Source of the DNA: Microcystis aeruginosa W13-11 | Lineage (GTDB): Bacteria > Cyanobacteriota > Cyanobacteriia > Cyanobacteriales > Microcystaceae | Length of the DNA stretch: 30,248 nucleotides | Direction: 5' to 3' | Assembly: GCA_009995705.1 (NCBI GenBank) | Contig: JAADBR010000093.1 | Location: 1-30,248 of the forward strand | Shown: in pieces, positions 16,884 through 28,654 of the stretch | Layout: every line of letters starts with the position of its first letter | Position numbering within the stretch: position 1 is the first letter of the stretch | Notes under the pieces: generated by a model | What the model was told of the DNA's origin: nothing | What the model saw: the letters and a program-made list of their open reading frames with translations, nothing else | The model's database searches: none | Program-made: the position numbers and the translations under genes

Positions 16884-16911
16884 TAGGTTGGGTTGACAAC
16901 TGTTACCCAAC
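16884..16911. repeat. TAGGTTGGGTTGA dispersed repeat, solo copy
   Basis: TAGGTTGGGTTGACAACTGT followed by TACCCAAC: a short imperfect palindrome (GTTGGGT 16887-16893 with ACCCAAC 16905-16911). It is the same repeat type as at 4411 and 29973, here just after the methylase gene and just before the ISL3 remnant. Confidence 0.55.
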
Positions 16912-16927
16912 ACCCTCGAAAGCAAGA

Positions 16928-17094
16928 GGCTCTTCTAGGTTTTGTGTGAGCATGGTATAATGGTAATACAGAACAGGAGGTGGGTTATGTGGATAAATTT
17001 TGATCAACTCCTCGATTTACCAAATGTAACAGTGGTCAATTATCAAAAAATTGATCAGACAATTTTCCTAAAGCTTGCTCTTTTAAATGATTTA
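16928..17094 (+). mobile_element. ISL3-family element remnant (one end only)
   Basis: GGCTCTTCTAGGTTTTGTG at 16928-16946 has the form of an ISL3 terminal inverted repeat, sharing GGCTCTTC with the element at the window's left edge. Forty-one bases later comes the start of its transposase gene. The element breaks off after about 165 bases; no second end is seen before 18300. Confidence 0.65.
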
Positions 17095-17097
17095 TAA
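16987..17097 (+). pseudogene. ISL3-family transposase, N-terminal 36 residues only
   Basis: After a strong AGGAGG (16975-16980) the ATG at 16987 reads MWINFDQLLDLPNVTVVNYQ then KIDQTIFLKLALLNDL and stop. This matches the start of an ISL3-type transposase. In full-length relatives a Cys-x2-Cys zinc motif and the DDE domain follow, and all of that is missing. It is a different ISL3 lineage from the one at 1-350, because the N-termini differ. Confidence 0.7.
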
Positions 17098-17121
17098 TGA
17101 AGTCACACAAAAAACCTTTGC

Positions 17122-17568
17122 TTGAAACACAGAGTTGCTTATTACTCATGTCTTCGTAAACTGCTTAAAGAAAATAGGTGGGAGTACGCTAATAGAGAGA
17201 CTCTAAGACTAATGTTGCAAACGGTCAATAGAGAAGGATTTATAGATACAAAAACTATGAAAGAATTTCCTTGCAAAGATTTGTTGATTATTGAAGATTT
17301 GTGGTCAAAAGCAAGTCAAGGCAGATTTGGCTTTGATACTCAGCAAAAAATATGGAAAAGTGAAGGCGGCGAACCCTATTTAACTGATGAGAATTCAGCG
17401 GCTTACCATAGGTTTCGCAATGCAGTGGGATGGAAAAAAGGAAAAGATCCTAACTTTTCTCTGAATGCTCCATATGGCCATTTACCAATATTAGGATCTC
17501 ATGGAAAAATAGGAGGAATTGCAAACACATATCGAGTTGCAGAGTGTAATGCAACGAATTCAAAATAA
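17122..17568 (+). pseudogene. GUN4-domain protein, N-terminally truncated next to the IS remnant
   Basis: Residues 7-125 form a GUN4 domain: YYSCLRKLLKENRWEYANRE, LRLMLQTVNREGF, FPCKDLLIIEDLWSKASQGR, FGFDTQQKIWKS, AYHRFRNAVGWKKG and the closing FSLNAPYGHLP. GUN4 domains bind porphyrins. In true GUN4 they stimulate Mg-chelatase, while in many cyanobacterial proteins the domain is attached to kinase or other modules. Here the domain starts almost at the first residue. The only possible start is a TTG (17122) without a ribosome site, 24 bases after an in-frame TGA, and the upstream sequence is IS-derived, so an N-terminal part was probably removed. It may therefore be a relic of a longer multidomain protein, unrelated to the chlH gene 7 kb away. 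Confidence 0.65.
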
Positions 17569-18206
17569 ACAACTAAGACAGCAATTTTAAATCTAGTGCG
17601 ATCGCTAATGGAAGCTTCTGATAGATTTAGTTGATAATCACTACCCACAATCTTTGCCAGTCTATTGAGTTTATCAAATTCCAATTTAACCTCACCTACT
17701 GGCAAAGTCAAACTGGCAGATAATTCCTGTTGTGAGCGATCCAATTTTTCCCAGAAAGTATATAATGATTCTGGTAGTCCTTGGAGTTTTTCTGGCCATC
17801 TTACTGCACTCAAAAAGTTTCGCTCTGCTGGTACATACATAATTTTTGGTACTCGATACTTTGAATTATCAGTACGCTCGATCAATAATTTAGCATTTGC
17901 AAAACTAATTCTATAAACATCTCCATTGTATTCAATTTGGGTTTCGAGTAAAAAGTAATTGGTTAAATTTTGGTACTGACAAAATTTAACCAAACGATTA
18001 TATTTAGTCACATATTTTTCCTCTAAATCTCCACGATATAGAGCTTTTTCCGACCAGCTTAATGTTGATATTAATTTAGCAATGCTACTTTTTCCAGTTC
18101 CTTGATTACCGATAAAAATCGTTACTTTCCGAACGTCGATAAAACCATCATTTTCTAGTAAACCCGCCTTAATTAGACCGAAGTTTTTAACTTTAATTTG
18201 GCTTAT
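17499..18206 (-). pseudogene. AAA/ABC-type P-loop ATPase gene: ATA at the start position, 3' end lost
   Basis: The minus strand carries AGGAGG (18217-18212), five bases, then ATA (18206-18204) and the frame ISQIKVKNFGLIKAGLLEND, DVRKVTIFIGNQGTGKSSIA (Walker A GNQGTGKS) and KIMYVPAERNFLSAVRWPEK. This resembles AAA_21-type, SMC-like ATPases of the type often found with defence genes. An ATG is expected exactly where ATA stands, so the start seems mutated; the first usable codon, GTG at 18011, would skip Walker A. The 3' end also breaks: after YQLNLSEASI, where relatives continue into the signature SSGxQS, the sequence becomes unrelated and stops in the tail of the GUN4 gene. The signature, Walker B and C-terminal lobe are missing, so the product cannot hydrolyse ATP normally. 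Confidence 0.65.
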
Positions 18207-18256
18207 TGTTACCTCCTAGATTGACGATAATAAATTTTGGGCAGTAATTTGTCCTG

Positions 18257-18282
18257 AAAAAAGCTCGTGTTGAACACGAGCT
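18257..18282 (-). terminator. Rho-independent terminator of apcE
   Basis: AGCTCGTG (18262-18269) pairs with CACGAGCT (18275-18282), loop TTGAA. On the minus strand the stem is followed by six Ts (complement of A 18257-18262). It lies 25 bases after the apcE stop. Confidence 0.88.
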
Positions 18283-18306
18283 AAATTAACTAACTTCAAG
18301 GACTAA

Positions 18307-21018
<2,712 letters not shown>

Positions 21019-21186
21019 TTAACTATCTCCCTTGACGATGTGCTGAGTTCTCCAATCGTGGAGGCGATCGGTCTTAAAACCAGATGTTTAAACATTTAAT
21101 CAGCATCTAGATTAAAACTTTTTGCGCTTCCTGAGATAGTTTATTAAGAATTATATAGATTTTTTTCGCTCAAGTGGCCGATTGGT

Positions 21187-21525
21187 CTATTCTGACACCC
21201 CATCTGTATGGGAGACTAACCAGTCCAAATAGGTCTGAGAACCCGCCACAATCGGTAAAGCGATGATTTCTGGGACGGCATAGCTATGAAGTTCCTGTAT
21301 CTTTGCCGATAACTGCTCAAACTGCTTTAAATCGGTTTTGATCGCTAATTGCCATTCGCTCTCGTTTTCAATCTGTCCCTGCCAACGATAAATGGAACGA
21401 ATCGGGTAAATACTGACACAAGCGGCCAGGCGATCGTTCAGTAAGGCGATCGCTAGGTGTTCCGCTTCCGTTTCGCTGGCCGTTGTCACCAGCACCACTC
21501 CAAAACCGGTTAATTTTTCAGTCAT
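21187..21525 (-). CDS. cutA: CutA divalent-cation tolerance protein
   Basis: This 112-residue protein matches the CutA1 family: VLVTTASETEAEHLAIALL, LAACVSIYPIRSIYRWQGQI (Cys36) and EWQLAIKTD, then the LHSYAVPEIIALPI segment typical of the trimer interface. CutA forms very stable trimers related to PII proteins; a role in copper tolerance was proposed in E. coli but its true function remains unsettled. It lies downstream of the Crp-family gene on the same strand, with a 120-base gap holding small tandem repeats, so co-transcription is uncertain. Confidence 0.93.
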   Translation of the reverse strand: MTEKLTGFGVVLVTTASETEAEHLAIALLNDRLAACVSIYPIRSIYRWQGQIENESEWQLAIKTDLKQFEQLSAKIQELHSYAVPEIIALPIVAGSQTYLDWLVSHTDGVSE

Positions 21526-21561
21526 AAGTAGTCGTGCAAAATAAATTTCCTAGTGAAGATA

Positions 21562-21582
21562 GGCAATAGGCAATGGGCAATA
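21562..21582. repeat. Three 7-bp tandem repeats
   Basis: GGCAATA, GGCAATG, GGCAATA in a row between cutA and the Crp-family gene. Short GGCAATA/G tandem tracts of this kind are common between genes in cyanobacteria; no function is assigned. Confidence 0.6.
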
Positions 21583-21648
21583 GGAGGAATAGATAATCAG
21601 TCTTTAATAACCGGATTTGGTATGATAACCGATAACTGATCACTGAAT

Positions 21649-22356
21649 TTAGACGATCGCTTTTTCTAAAGCGGCCAGATCGGGAATACAGAGAGATTCC
21701 TGCTGTCGTTGAATCAGGCCTTCTTTTTCCAATTTGGTCAAGGATCGGGTCACGGTTTCCCGGGCCAGTCCACTAATACCACTCAATTCCCGGTGAGGTA
21801 AATTGGGAATTATCGCACCCTGACCGCTTTTTTCTCCTTGACCTTCGGCTAAAAAGAGTAAAGTATCGGCGACTCTGGAGAGACTATCGGCCTCGCGCAA
21901 ACGTAAACGCCGGTTAACTTGACGCAAACGCTTGGCCATTAACTGAGAAAGACGAATTCCCGCTAAAGGCTCCGATTTGAGCAGATGAACAAAATCTTGG
22001 GCGGGAATACTGCTAATTGTGGCCGTGGTTAAGGTGATAGCATCGGTGGAGCGGGTGGATTCGTCTAAAGCGGCCATTTCTCCGACTATTTCCCCCTTAC
22101 CGACGATATTTAAGGTGACTTCTTTACCCGACCCATCGTAAGTACGAATTTTCACCCAACCATCGAGAATAAAGTAAACCGAACCACCCCAATCATTTTC
22201 TAATAAAATCGCCCGATTAGCGGGATGAGTGCGGGTGAGAGCATGAGCAGTAACTTTATCGATGGTTTCAGGGGGTAAACCGACCAATAAGGTGGCTGTA
22301 TCCAGTAATTTTTGAATCTCTGCTGATTTTTCCGCAGGATAGCGTTTTTCTTCCAT
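21649..22356 (-). CDS. Crp/Fnr-family transcriptional regulator
   Basis: This 235-residue protein has an N-terminal cyclic-nucleotide-binding-type beta-barrel (about 20-135: ILLENDWGGSVYFILDGWVK, GKGEIVGEMAALDESTRSTD), a dimerisation helix (about 135-165) and a C-terminal winged helix-turn-helix (LPHRELSGISGLARETVTRS, then LTKLEKEGLIQ). It should bind DNA as a dimer. The phosphate-binding loop keeps GEMAALDESTRSTD, so nucleotide binding is possible but not certain. No Cys cluster for oxygen sensing as in Fnr is present. A gene of unknown function starts 55 bases away in the opposite direction, so the regulator may act on the shared intergenic region. Confidence 0.93.
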   Translation of the reverse strand: MEEKRYPAEKSAEIQKLLDTATLLVGLPPETIDKVTAHALTRTHPANRAILLENDWGGSVYFILDGWVKIRTYDGSGKEVTLNIVGKGEIVGEMAALDESTRSTDAITLTTATISSIPAQDFVHLLKSEPLAGIRLSQLMAKRLRQVNRRLRLREADSLSRVADTLLFLAEGQGEKSGQGAIIPNLPHRELSGISGLARETVTRSLTKLEKEGLIQRQQESLCIPDLAALEKAIV

Positions 22357-22411
22357 AGTTTAATATTTAAATCTTGTTCGTTTTAAGTGAGTGATTCTAC
22401 AATAGACAGTT

Positions 22412-23611
22412 GTGGGTATTTTTATTTATCTAGTGACCGATAAACAGGATTTTTCCTCTCTACTGACCGAGATCGATCGGATTCTTGCCAAGGTGATTTC
22501 ATCTCTAGTTGACCCGCAAGAAGTTACTTCCGAGACAATTATCGCCACTCGTCAACATTTAGAATCGGCCAAAGCGCTTCTTTTTCCTTTATTATCCCCT
22601 GATCGAACCCCTGAAGTTGTTCGTTGGTCCCTGGGAATTGAGGTACAACCACCAGGGGTGAAAATCGTCTTTTTTCGGGAAAGCCAAGGATTGATCGATT
22701 TTTATCCTCTTTCTTGGAGTCTGGCAACGGGAACAAGCGATCTCTTACCCTGCTCTCAGGTGGAAGAATATCTAATTAGCTGGCTATCTAATCGGGATTT
22801 TAGCACCGATTCTTGGCTCTGGGAAGCCCTAGAACGATTAGAAGCTATTATTATCACCGATGACGGGGAAACCCCCACGGATGACCTAAAAAAAGCCCTT
22901 CTCACAGCGCAACTAATACCCCCCGATTGCCTCTCTAGTCTGGAAACAGCGATCGCTACTGCTCTGGCCTATATTCCTACTAGCGACCAACCCCAACCCC
23001 AAACCCTACTTGTTGTCGAAGGTAAACGAGAGACTACCACTTTAGCACTGCTGGAAGTGCCACGGCAAACTTGCTCTTTATCCCGTCCGGCAATTGCTCT
23101 AAGCCATTTTAACTACGGGGAAAACACCTATGAACAGGCCATACTCTCTCAGCTAATTTATCCTCTCTGGCGCTCTTTTTTGCCGCTTTCGCTCTCCGAT
23201 CTCACCGATACTAATCCCTTAAAAAAATCTTTACTGGCAGCCGCTAGATTAACCAAATTAATCCTGCAAGAAGAAAGCGAATTTACCTCCTCTCTAGCTG
23301 GTCATACTTGGACGGTCAGTCGCAGGGATTTAAATAAGAAGGTTGTCATACCATATCTAGATAATTTAAGACAGAAAGTTAATGATTTGTTAGAAAAACA
23401 GCAAAAAAGTCTTAAAGATATCGATCAAATAATTTTTAGCGGTAATTTTTTCTTAACCATTTGGCCCTATTTTCTAACAGAAATTCAGCAAGAATTTGCT
23501 GGCTGCCATCTAGAGTCCCCCAGTCAGGAAAACTTCTCACCAGCAATCTTGGGTTTAGGTCGTCTCTGTTTATTTTCGGCTCTTAGAGGTGAGAAGGTCA
23601 ATAATGTTTAA
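22412..23611 (+). CDS. Unknown protein, probable degenerate Hsp70-fold ATPase
   Basis: This 399-residue protein has no signal peptide and starts at GTG 22412, just after an in-frame TAG. I do not recognise a named family, but its second half lines up with the DnaK of this window. TLLVVEGKRETTTLALLEVP sits where DnaK has [35 protein letters not shown] matches [37 protein letters not shown] matches [18 protein letters not shown]; and IDQIIFSGNFFLTIWPYFL matches [19 protein letters not shown]. The spacing is also similar. The Gly-rich phosphate loops are lost (GGGT to KRET, GGS to GNF), so it is probably not an active chaperone ATPase. The N-terminal 190 residues match nothing I know. It is divergent from the Crp-family gene. 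Confidence 0.65.
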   Translation: MGIFIYLVTDKQDFSSLLTEIDRILAKVISSLVDPQEVTSETIIATRQHLESAKALLFPLLSPDRTPEVVRWSLGIEVQPPGVKIVFFRESQGLIDFYPLSWSLATGTSDLLPCSQVEEYLISWLSNRDFSTDSWLWEALERLEAIIITDDGETPTDDLKKALLTAQLIPPDCLSSLETAIATALAYIPTSDQPQPQTLLVVEGKRETTTLALLEVPRQTCSLSRPAIALSHFNYGENTYEQAILSQLIYPLWRSFLPLSLSDLTDTNPLKKSLLAAARLTKLILQEESEFTSSLAGHTWTVSRRDLNKKVVIPYLDNLRQKVNDLLEKQQKSLKDIDQIIFSGNFFLTIWPYFLTEIQQEFAGCHLESPSQENFSPAILGLGRLCLFSALRGEKVNNV

Positions 23612-24044
23612 AAATCGACCTCAGCCTCAGTTAAAAGTCAGAATTTAGGGGTGAATAGAATTTTTAGGGTAATTGGGTCGAATACTCAACAAAGGCGCTG
23701 GTGATTCGGTAGCAGTGATGGTGGTTTAATGCTTTGCCAGTTGGGTATTATAAGCTAAGACGCATTTTAACCGCCTATGGTCGAAATTAGCAACAATCTC
23801 CCCCAATCCCTTTACTATTGCCCCTTGTCTCATCTCAACAAGCAGTTTAAATACACGGACAGCTCATTATTCATAGCAGATAACCATGACTACGACGAGG
23901 GCCTATCCCCTAGCCAAACTGCCCGAAAAGATGGGATAATCTTCCCCAAGGGCGAATTTTGATGAACCACCATTGGAAAGTAATTTACATCTAACTCAGA
24001 TTATTTTATTGATAAAATGCCTAGAGTCGCTCGATTTAGCAGTG
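23612..24044. other. Intergenic stretch with no supported gene
   Basis: One 61-codon frame (23777-23962) is open but has no recognisable family, no ribosome site and unremarkable composition, so I do not call it. No RNA gene or clear hairpin was found here. Confidence 0.5.
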
Positions 24045-24103
24045 GAATTAGCCCTACAATCGGAGATCGATCGATCTAGTTCATGAATTAGCCCTACAAT
24101 CGG
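24045..24103. repeat. 19-bp direct repeat pair
   Basis: GAATTAGCCCTACAATCGG occurs at 24045-24063 and 24085-24103, 40 bases apart, with the palindromic ATCGATCGATC between them. The second copy runs directly into an 11-bp inverted repeat arm at 24101. Confidence 0.75.
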
Positions 24104-24178
24104 CGTTGTCAAATTGAAAAATGCTCCGAATCAGCACCGGAGCATTGCAGCTTTTCCTCTTCTGACCTGACAACGCCG
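24101..24178. repeat. Nested inverted repeats around a terminator-like hairpin
   Basis: The outer arms are CGGCGTTGTCA (24101-24111) and TGACAACGCCG (24168-24178), a perfect 11-bp pair. Inside them is a second hairpin, ATGCTCCG (24121-24128) with CGGAGCAT (24138-24145). On the minus strand the inner hairpin is followed by TTTTTC, like a terminator for the PEP-CTERM remnant. Confidence 0.7.
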
Positions 24179-24229
24179 TTTCTTACCTCTAGAAGCCAAG
24201 GCACCCAATCCTAACCCCAATAGAGCCAC
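24131..24229 (-). pseudogene. PEP-CTERM tail remnant
   Basis: The minus strand reads VALLGLGLGALASRGKKRR, the membrane-spanning and basic end of a PEP-CTERM sorting signal. The preceding PEP motif and the rest of the protein are absent, and after KKRR the frame runs into the terminator-like hairpin instead of stopping. It is therefore a relic of a third PEP-CTERM gene, read in the opposite direction to the two at the window start. Confidence 0.55.
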
Positions 24230-24388
24230 GGGGTAATGTCAAGTATTTTCCAGAAAGTTAATATAATTTAATTAATTACGGAGAATTAGTCAGATTTGAA
24301 CAGGGACGTATCGCCCGAGGTATTATCTAATAGCATTTTTGTAATTAAAAGTCAATAGATTAAATATTAATTTTTGTAAACGAAAGCC

Positions 24389-24478
24389 TGAGCATTTACT
24401 CAAAAAGCTCTTTACCATCTGTTACAAAACATGGCAAGATGTTTATCGAATTGTGTCGAAACCCAGAGTAAATGCTCA
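24389..24478. promoter_or_regulatory. 13-bp inverted repeat and direct repeats upstream of chlH
   Basis: TGAGCATTTACTC (24389-24401) and GAGTAAATGCTCA (24466-24478) are a perfect inverted pair 64 bases apart, ending 129 bases before the chlH ATG. The loop has ACATGGCAAGATGT, a smaller palindrome. TACAAAACATG inside the loop (24423-24433) recurs at 24498-24508. This could be a regulatory RNA structure, paired operators or the scar of a mobile element; the sequence does not decide. Confidence 0.5.
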
Positions 24479-24543
24479 TTGGGGTGACGTTTTATGATAC
24501 AAAACATGAACATATATATCTAAATACCTTAAACAAAGGGTGA

Positions 24544-24560
24544 TCGTCATCAGATGACGA
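24544..24560. promoter_or_regulatory. Palindrome TCGTCAT-CAG-ATGACGA in the chlH leader
   Basis: A perfect 7-bp inverted repeat with a 3-base centre, 48 bases before the chlH ATG and 31 bases before its Shine-Dalgarno AAGGAG (24591-24596). Its size and symmetry fit an operator or a leader hairpin. Confidence 0.4.
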
Positions 24561-24607
24561 AAATACCTCAAAACCAGACTCAGCAATCCTAAGGAGAACC
24601 ATCATAT

Positions 24608-27600
24608 ATGTTCACTCACGTCAAGTCCACCATTCGTCACATAGTTCCCGACGCGTTGAATGGTCGATCGCTGGTCAAGGTGGTCTATGTCGTGCTAGAA
24701 CCTCAGTACCAAAGTGCGCTGAGTAGTGCCGTCAGGGAAATTAACGCTAATAACCCGAAACTAGCGATCGAAATTAGTGGTTATCTAATCGAAGAACTGC
24801 GCGATGGGGAAAATTATCGTAATTTTCAGGAGGATGTGGCCAAGGCTAATATTTTCATTGCTTCTCTTATCTTTATCGAAGATTTAGCTGATAAGGTTGT
24901 GGCCGCTGTCAGTCCCCATCGGGATCAATTAGACGCGGCGATCGTTTTTCCCTCTATGCCCCAGGTAATGCGCTTAAATAAATTAGGCTGTTTTTCTATG
25001 GCTCAATTGGGACAGTCTAAGAGTGTCATCGCTAATTTTATGAAAAAGCGCAGGTCAAACTCTGGCGCTGGTTTCCAAGATGCGATGTTAAAGTTATTGC
25101 GAACTTTACCGCAAGTCCTGAAATACCTCCCCATGGAAAAAGCTCAGGACGCACGCAACTTTATGTTAAGTTTCCAGTATTGGCTAGGGGGTTCGGCAGA
25201 AAATTTAGAGAACTTCCTGTTAATGTTGGCCGATAAGTATGTCTTTGATAACAAGGATGACAGCGTGGCCTACAAGGAACCGGTAGTTTATCCAGATCTG
25301 GGTATCTGGCATCCTTTATCCATGAAAATGTTCGAGGATGTCAAGGAATACTTCACTTGGTACAATAACCGCAGTGATATTGCCGATGACCTAAAAGACC
25401 CCTTAGCTCCCTGTGTTGGCTTAATTTTACAGAGAACTCACCTCGTTACTGGTGATGACGCTCATTATGTCGCTCTCGTTCAGGAATTCGAGTCTATGGG
25501 TGCGCGAGTGCTTCCTGTTTTTGCCGGGGGATTAGATTTTTCTAAACCGGTAGAAGAATATTTCTGGGATAAAAGCTTAAAAGGAGTAGAAGCGGTTCCC
25601 ATCGTCGATACGGTAATTTCCCTGACAGGATTTGCTTTAGTGGGAGGTCCAGCGCGACAAGATCATCCGAAAGCGATAGAATCCTTAAAACGTCTCAATC
25701 GTCCCTATATGTGCGCTTTACCGCTAGTTTTCCAAACCACTCAGGAATGGGAAGAAAGCGATTTAGGGTTACACCCGATTCAAGTGGCGCTACAGATTGC
25801 CATTCCGGAATTAGACGGTGCGATCGAACCTATTATATTATCGGGCCGGGATGGGGCCACAGGTAAAGCGATCGCTTTACAGGATCGGGTAGAAGCGATC
25901 GCTCAACGGGCGCTAAAATGGGCTACTCTAAGAAAGAAACCGAAACTAAACAAAAAAGTCGCCATCACTGTCTTTAGTTTCCCCCCCGATAAAGGGAATG
26001 TGGGAACCGCAGCCTATCTAGATGTGTTCGGTTCTATCTACGAAGTGATGCAAGCGTTACAAAATAACGGTTATGACTTGCAGGAGCTACCCGCATCTCC
26101 CCGAGAACTGATGGAAGCGGTAATCCATGATGCTCAAGCACAGTACCATAGTCCGGAGCTAAATATCGCCTATCGGATGTCCGTACCCGAATACGAACGC
26201 TTAACCCCCTATTCCGTCCGTTTAGAGGAAAATTGGGGACCACCACCTGGACATCTCAACAGTGATGGACAAAATCTTTTAATCTACGGGAAAGAATTCG
26301 GTAACGTTTTTATCGGGGTTCAACCCACCTTCGGTTATGAAGGGGATCCCATGCGTCTGCTCTTTTCTCGTTCTGCTAGTCCCCACCACGGTTTTGCAGC
26401 CTACTATACCTATCTCAATCAAGTCTGGAAAGCAGACGCGGTTCTCCATTTTGGCACCCACGGATCCCTAGAATTTATGCCGGGGAAACAGATGGGAATG
26501 TCTGGAGAATGCTACCCCGATAACCTCATCGGGATGATTCCCAACCTATACTATTATGCCGCTAATAACCCCAGCGAAGCGACGATCGCTAAACGTCGCA
26601 GTTATGCGGAAACTATCTCCTATCTCACTCCCCCCGCAGAAAATGCCGGACTCTACAAAGGGTTAAAAGAACTAAGCGAGTTGATCGGTTCTTACCAAAC
26701 CCTGAAAGATAGTGGGCGTGGGGTGCAAATTGTCAATACCATTGTCGATAAATGTTTATTGGTCAATCTCGACAAAGATATAAGTTTACCTGATGGTGAC
26801 ACCGCCCATCTCAGTCAAGAGGAACGGGATAATATCGTCGGTTCCGTCTATCGCAAACTGATGGAAATTGAATCGCGCTTACTTCCCTGCGGACTTCACG
26901 TTATCGGGAAACCCCCCTCGGCGCTCGAAGCGATCGCAACTTTAGTCAATATTGCCAGTTTAGACCGGGAAGAGGACGATTTACTCTCCTTACCCCGGAT
27001 TATTGCCAACAGCATCGGCCGGGATATAGAGGAAGTTTATCGCAATAGCGATCGAGGTGTGTTAGAAGATGTGGAATTACTGCAAAACATCACCCTCGCG
27101 ACTCGCGCTGCCGTCTCCGCTTTAGTCGAGTCTCAAACCGACGGGTCAGGTCGGGTATCGATGCTTTCTAAGCTGAATTTCTTGAATATAGGCAAGAAAT
27201 CGCCTTGGCTCGAAACTTTACGGTCGATGGGTTATCCAAAAGTTGATCCGGAAGCGTTAAAACCCCTGTTTGAATACCTAGAATTCTGTTTAGAACAGGT
27301 TTGTGCTGATAATGAATTAGGGGCCCTATTAAAAGCATTGGAAGGGGAATACGTTCTTCCAGGTCCTGGTGGCGACCCCATCCGTAACCCCGGAGTTTTA
27401 CCGACGGGTAAAAATATCCACGCTTTAGATCCCCAGTCTATCCCGACCCTAGCGGCGGTAAAATCGGCTAAAATCGTGGTAGATCGTCTGTTAGAACGGC
27501 AAAAACTGGATAAGGTTGGTAAATATCCCGAAACCATCGCTTGTGTTCTCTGGGGAACCGATAACATCAAAACCTATGGGGAATCCCTAGCACAAATTCT

Positions 27601-28594
27601 CTGGATGGTGGGAGTTCGTCCTGTTCCCGATGCTTTAGGACGGGTGAATAAACTGGAATTAATTCCCCTAGAGGAGTTGGGAAGACCGCGCATTGATGTG
27701 GTGGTCAATTGTTCTGGTGTCTTCCGGGATTTATTTATCAATCAGATGAACTTGCTTGACCAAGGTGTAAAAATGGCCGCGGAAGCAAACGAACCGATAG
27801 AGATGAATTATGTTCGCAAACACGCTATTGAACAAGCAAAAGAAATGGGTTTAACGGTTCGACAGGCAGCCACCCGCATCTTTTCTAATGCTTCCGGTTC
27901 CTATTCTTCTAACATCAATCTTGCGGTAGAAAATAGCAGTTGGGAAGACGAAAAAGAGTTACAGAATATGTATCTCAACCGCAAGGGTTTTGCTTTCGAT
28001 TCCGATAATCCCGGGATGATGGCCGATAATCGTCGGTTGTTTGAAGCATCTTTAAAAACTGCCGAGGCAACTTTCCAAAACTTGGATTCTAGCGAAATTA
28101 GTTTAACCGATGTTTCCCACTATTTCGACTCGGATCCGACGAAGGTTGTCGCTAGTTTACGCGATGATGGCAAAAAACCGGCAGCCTATATTGCCGATAC
28201 TACCACCGCTAACGCTCAGGTGCGTACTTTATCGGAAACCGTGCGCTTAGATACCCGCACCAAGTTACTCAATCCCAAATGGTACGAGGGAATGTTAAGT
28301 CACGGTTACGAAGGTGTCCGAGAATTATCGAAGCGTTTGGTTAATACGATGGGATGGTCCGCTACTGCTGACGCGGTGGATAATTGGGTTTACGAAGATG
28401 TGAACACCACCTTTATTCAAGATGAGGAAATGTGTCAGCGTCTGATGAATCTCAATCCCAACTCCTTCCGCAAGATGGTACTCACCCTGCTAGAAGTTAA
28501 TGGTCGCGGTTACTGGGAAACTTCCCAGTCGAATTTGGACCGCTTACAGGAACTTTATCAAGAAGTGGAGGACCGTATCGAAGGAATCGAGTAG
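24608..28594 (+). CDS. chlH: Magnesium chelatase subunit H
   Basis: At 1328 residues this has the full length of ChlH/BchH, the porphyrin-binding catalytic subunit that, with ChlI and ChlD, inserts Mg2+ into protoporphyrin IX, the first committed step to chlorophyll. Clear CobN/ChlH-family segments include [57 protein letters not shown] (about residues 612-631), [24 protein letters not shown] downstream segments and a complete C-terminus. A strong AAGGAG lies 11 bases before the ATG at 24608, and a long AT-rich leader with inverted repeats precedes it. A terminator follows the stop. chlI and chlD are not in the window. Parts of the last 40 codons are duplicated near 29879 and 30022. Confidence 0.98.
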   Translation: MFTHVKSTIRHIVPDALNGRSLVKVVYVVLEPQYQSALSSAVREINANNPKLAIEISGYLIEELRDGENYRNFQEDVAKANIFIASLIFIEDLADKVVAAVSPHRDQLDAAIVFPSMPQVMRLNKLGCFSMAQLGQSKSVIANFMKKRRSNSGAGFQDAMLKLLRTLPQVLKYLPMEKAQDARNFMLSFQYWLGGSAENLENFLLMLADKYVFDNKDDSVAYKEPVVYPDLGIWHPLSMKMFEDVKEYFTWYNNRSDIADDLKDPLAPCVGLILQRTHLVTGDDAHYVALVQEFESMGARVLPVFAGGLDFSKPVEEYFWDKSLKGVEAVPIVDTVISLTGFALVGGPARQDHPKAIESLKRLNRPYMCALPLVFQTTQEWEESDLGLHPIQVALQIAIPELDGAIEPIILSGRDGATGKAIALQDRVEAIAQRALKWATLRKKPKLNKKVAITVFSFPPDKGNVGTAAYLDVFGSIYEVMQALQNNGYDLQELPASPRELMEAVIHDAQAQYHSPELNIAYRMSVPEYERLTPYSVRLEENWGPPPGHLNSDGQNLLIYGKEFGNVFIGVQPTFGYEGDPMRLLFSRSASPHHGFAAYYTYLNQVWKADAVLHFGTHGSLEFMPGKQMGMSGECYPDNLIGMIPNLYYYAANNPSEATIAKRRSYAETISYLTPPAENAGLYKGLKELSELIGSYQTLKDSGRGVQIVNTIVDKCLLVNLDKDISLPDGDTAHLSQEERDNIVGSVYRKLMEIESRLLPCGLHVIGKPPSALEAIATLVNIASLDREEDDLLSLPRIIANSIGRDIEEVYRNSDRGVLEDVELLQNITLATRAAVSALVESQTDGSGRVSMLSKLNFLNIGKKSPWLETLRSMGYPKVDPEALKPLFEYLEFCLEQVCADNELGALLKALEGEYVLPGPGGDPIRNPGVLPTGKNIHALDPQSIPTLAAVKSAKIVVDRLLERQKLDKVGKYPETIACVLWGTDNIKTYGESLAQILWMVGVRPVPDALGRVNKLELIPLEELGRPRIDVVVNCSGVFRDLFINQMNLLDQGVKMAAEANEPIEMNYVRKHAIEQAKEMGLTVRQAATRIFSNASGSYSSNINLAVENSSWEDEKELQNMYLNRKGFAFDSDNPGMMADNRRLFEASLKTAEATFQNLDSSEISLTDVSHYFDSDPTKVVASLRDDGKKPAAYIADTTTANAQVRTLSETVRLDTRTKLLNPKWYEGMLSHGYEGVRELSKRLVNTMGWSATADAVDNWVYEDVNTTFIQDEEMCQRLMNLNPNSFRKMVLTLLEVNGRGYWETSQSNLDRLQELYQEVEDRIEGIE

Positions 28595-28609
28595 AATAGA
28601 TAGATAAGA

Positions 28610-28646
28610 CTTGAGAGACGCAGCTTACACTGGTCTCTTGAGTTTT
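28610..28646 (+). terminator. Terminator of chlH
   Basis: CTTGAGAGAC (28610-28619) pairs with GTCTCTTGAG (28633-28642), a 10-pair stem with two G-U pairs and a 13-base loop, then TTTT. It lies 15 bases after the chlH stop. Confidence 0.75.
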
Positions 28647-28654
28647 GAACAAAG

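Noticed and set aside
23777..23962. 61-codon frame between the Hsp70-like gene and chlH
   Set aside because: No ribosome site, no recognisable motif, and it lies in a repeat-rich gene-free stretch.
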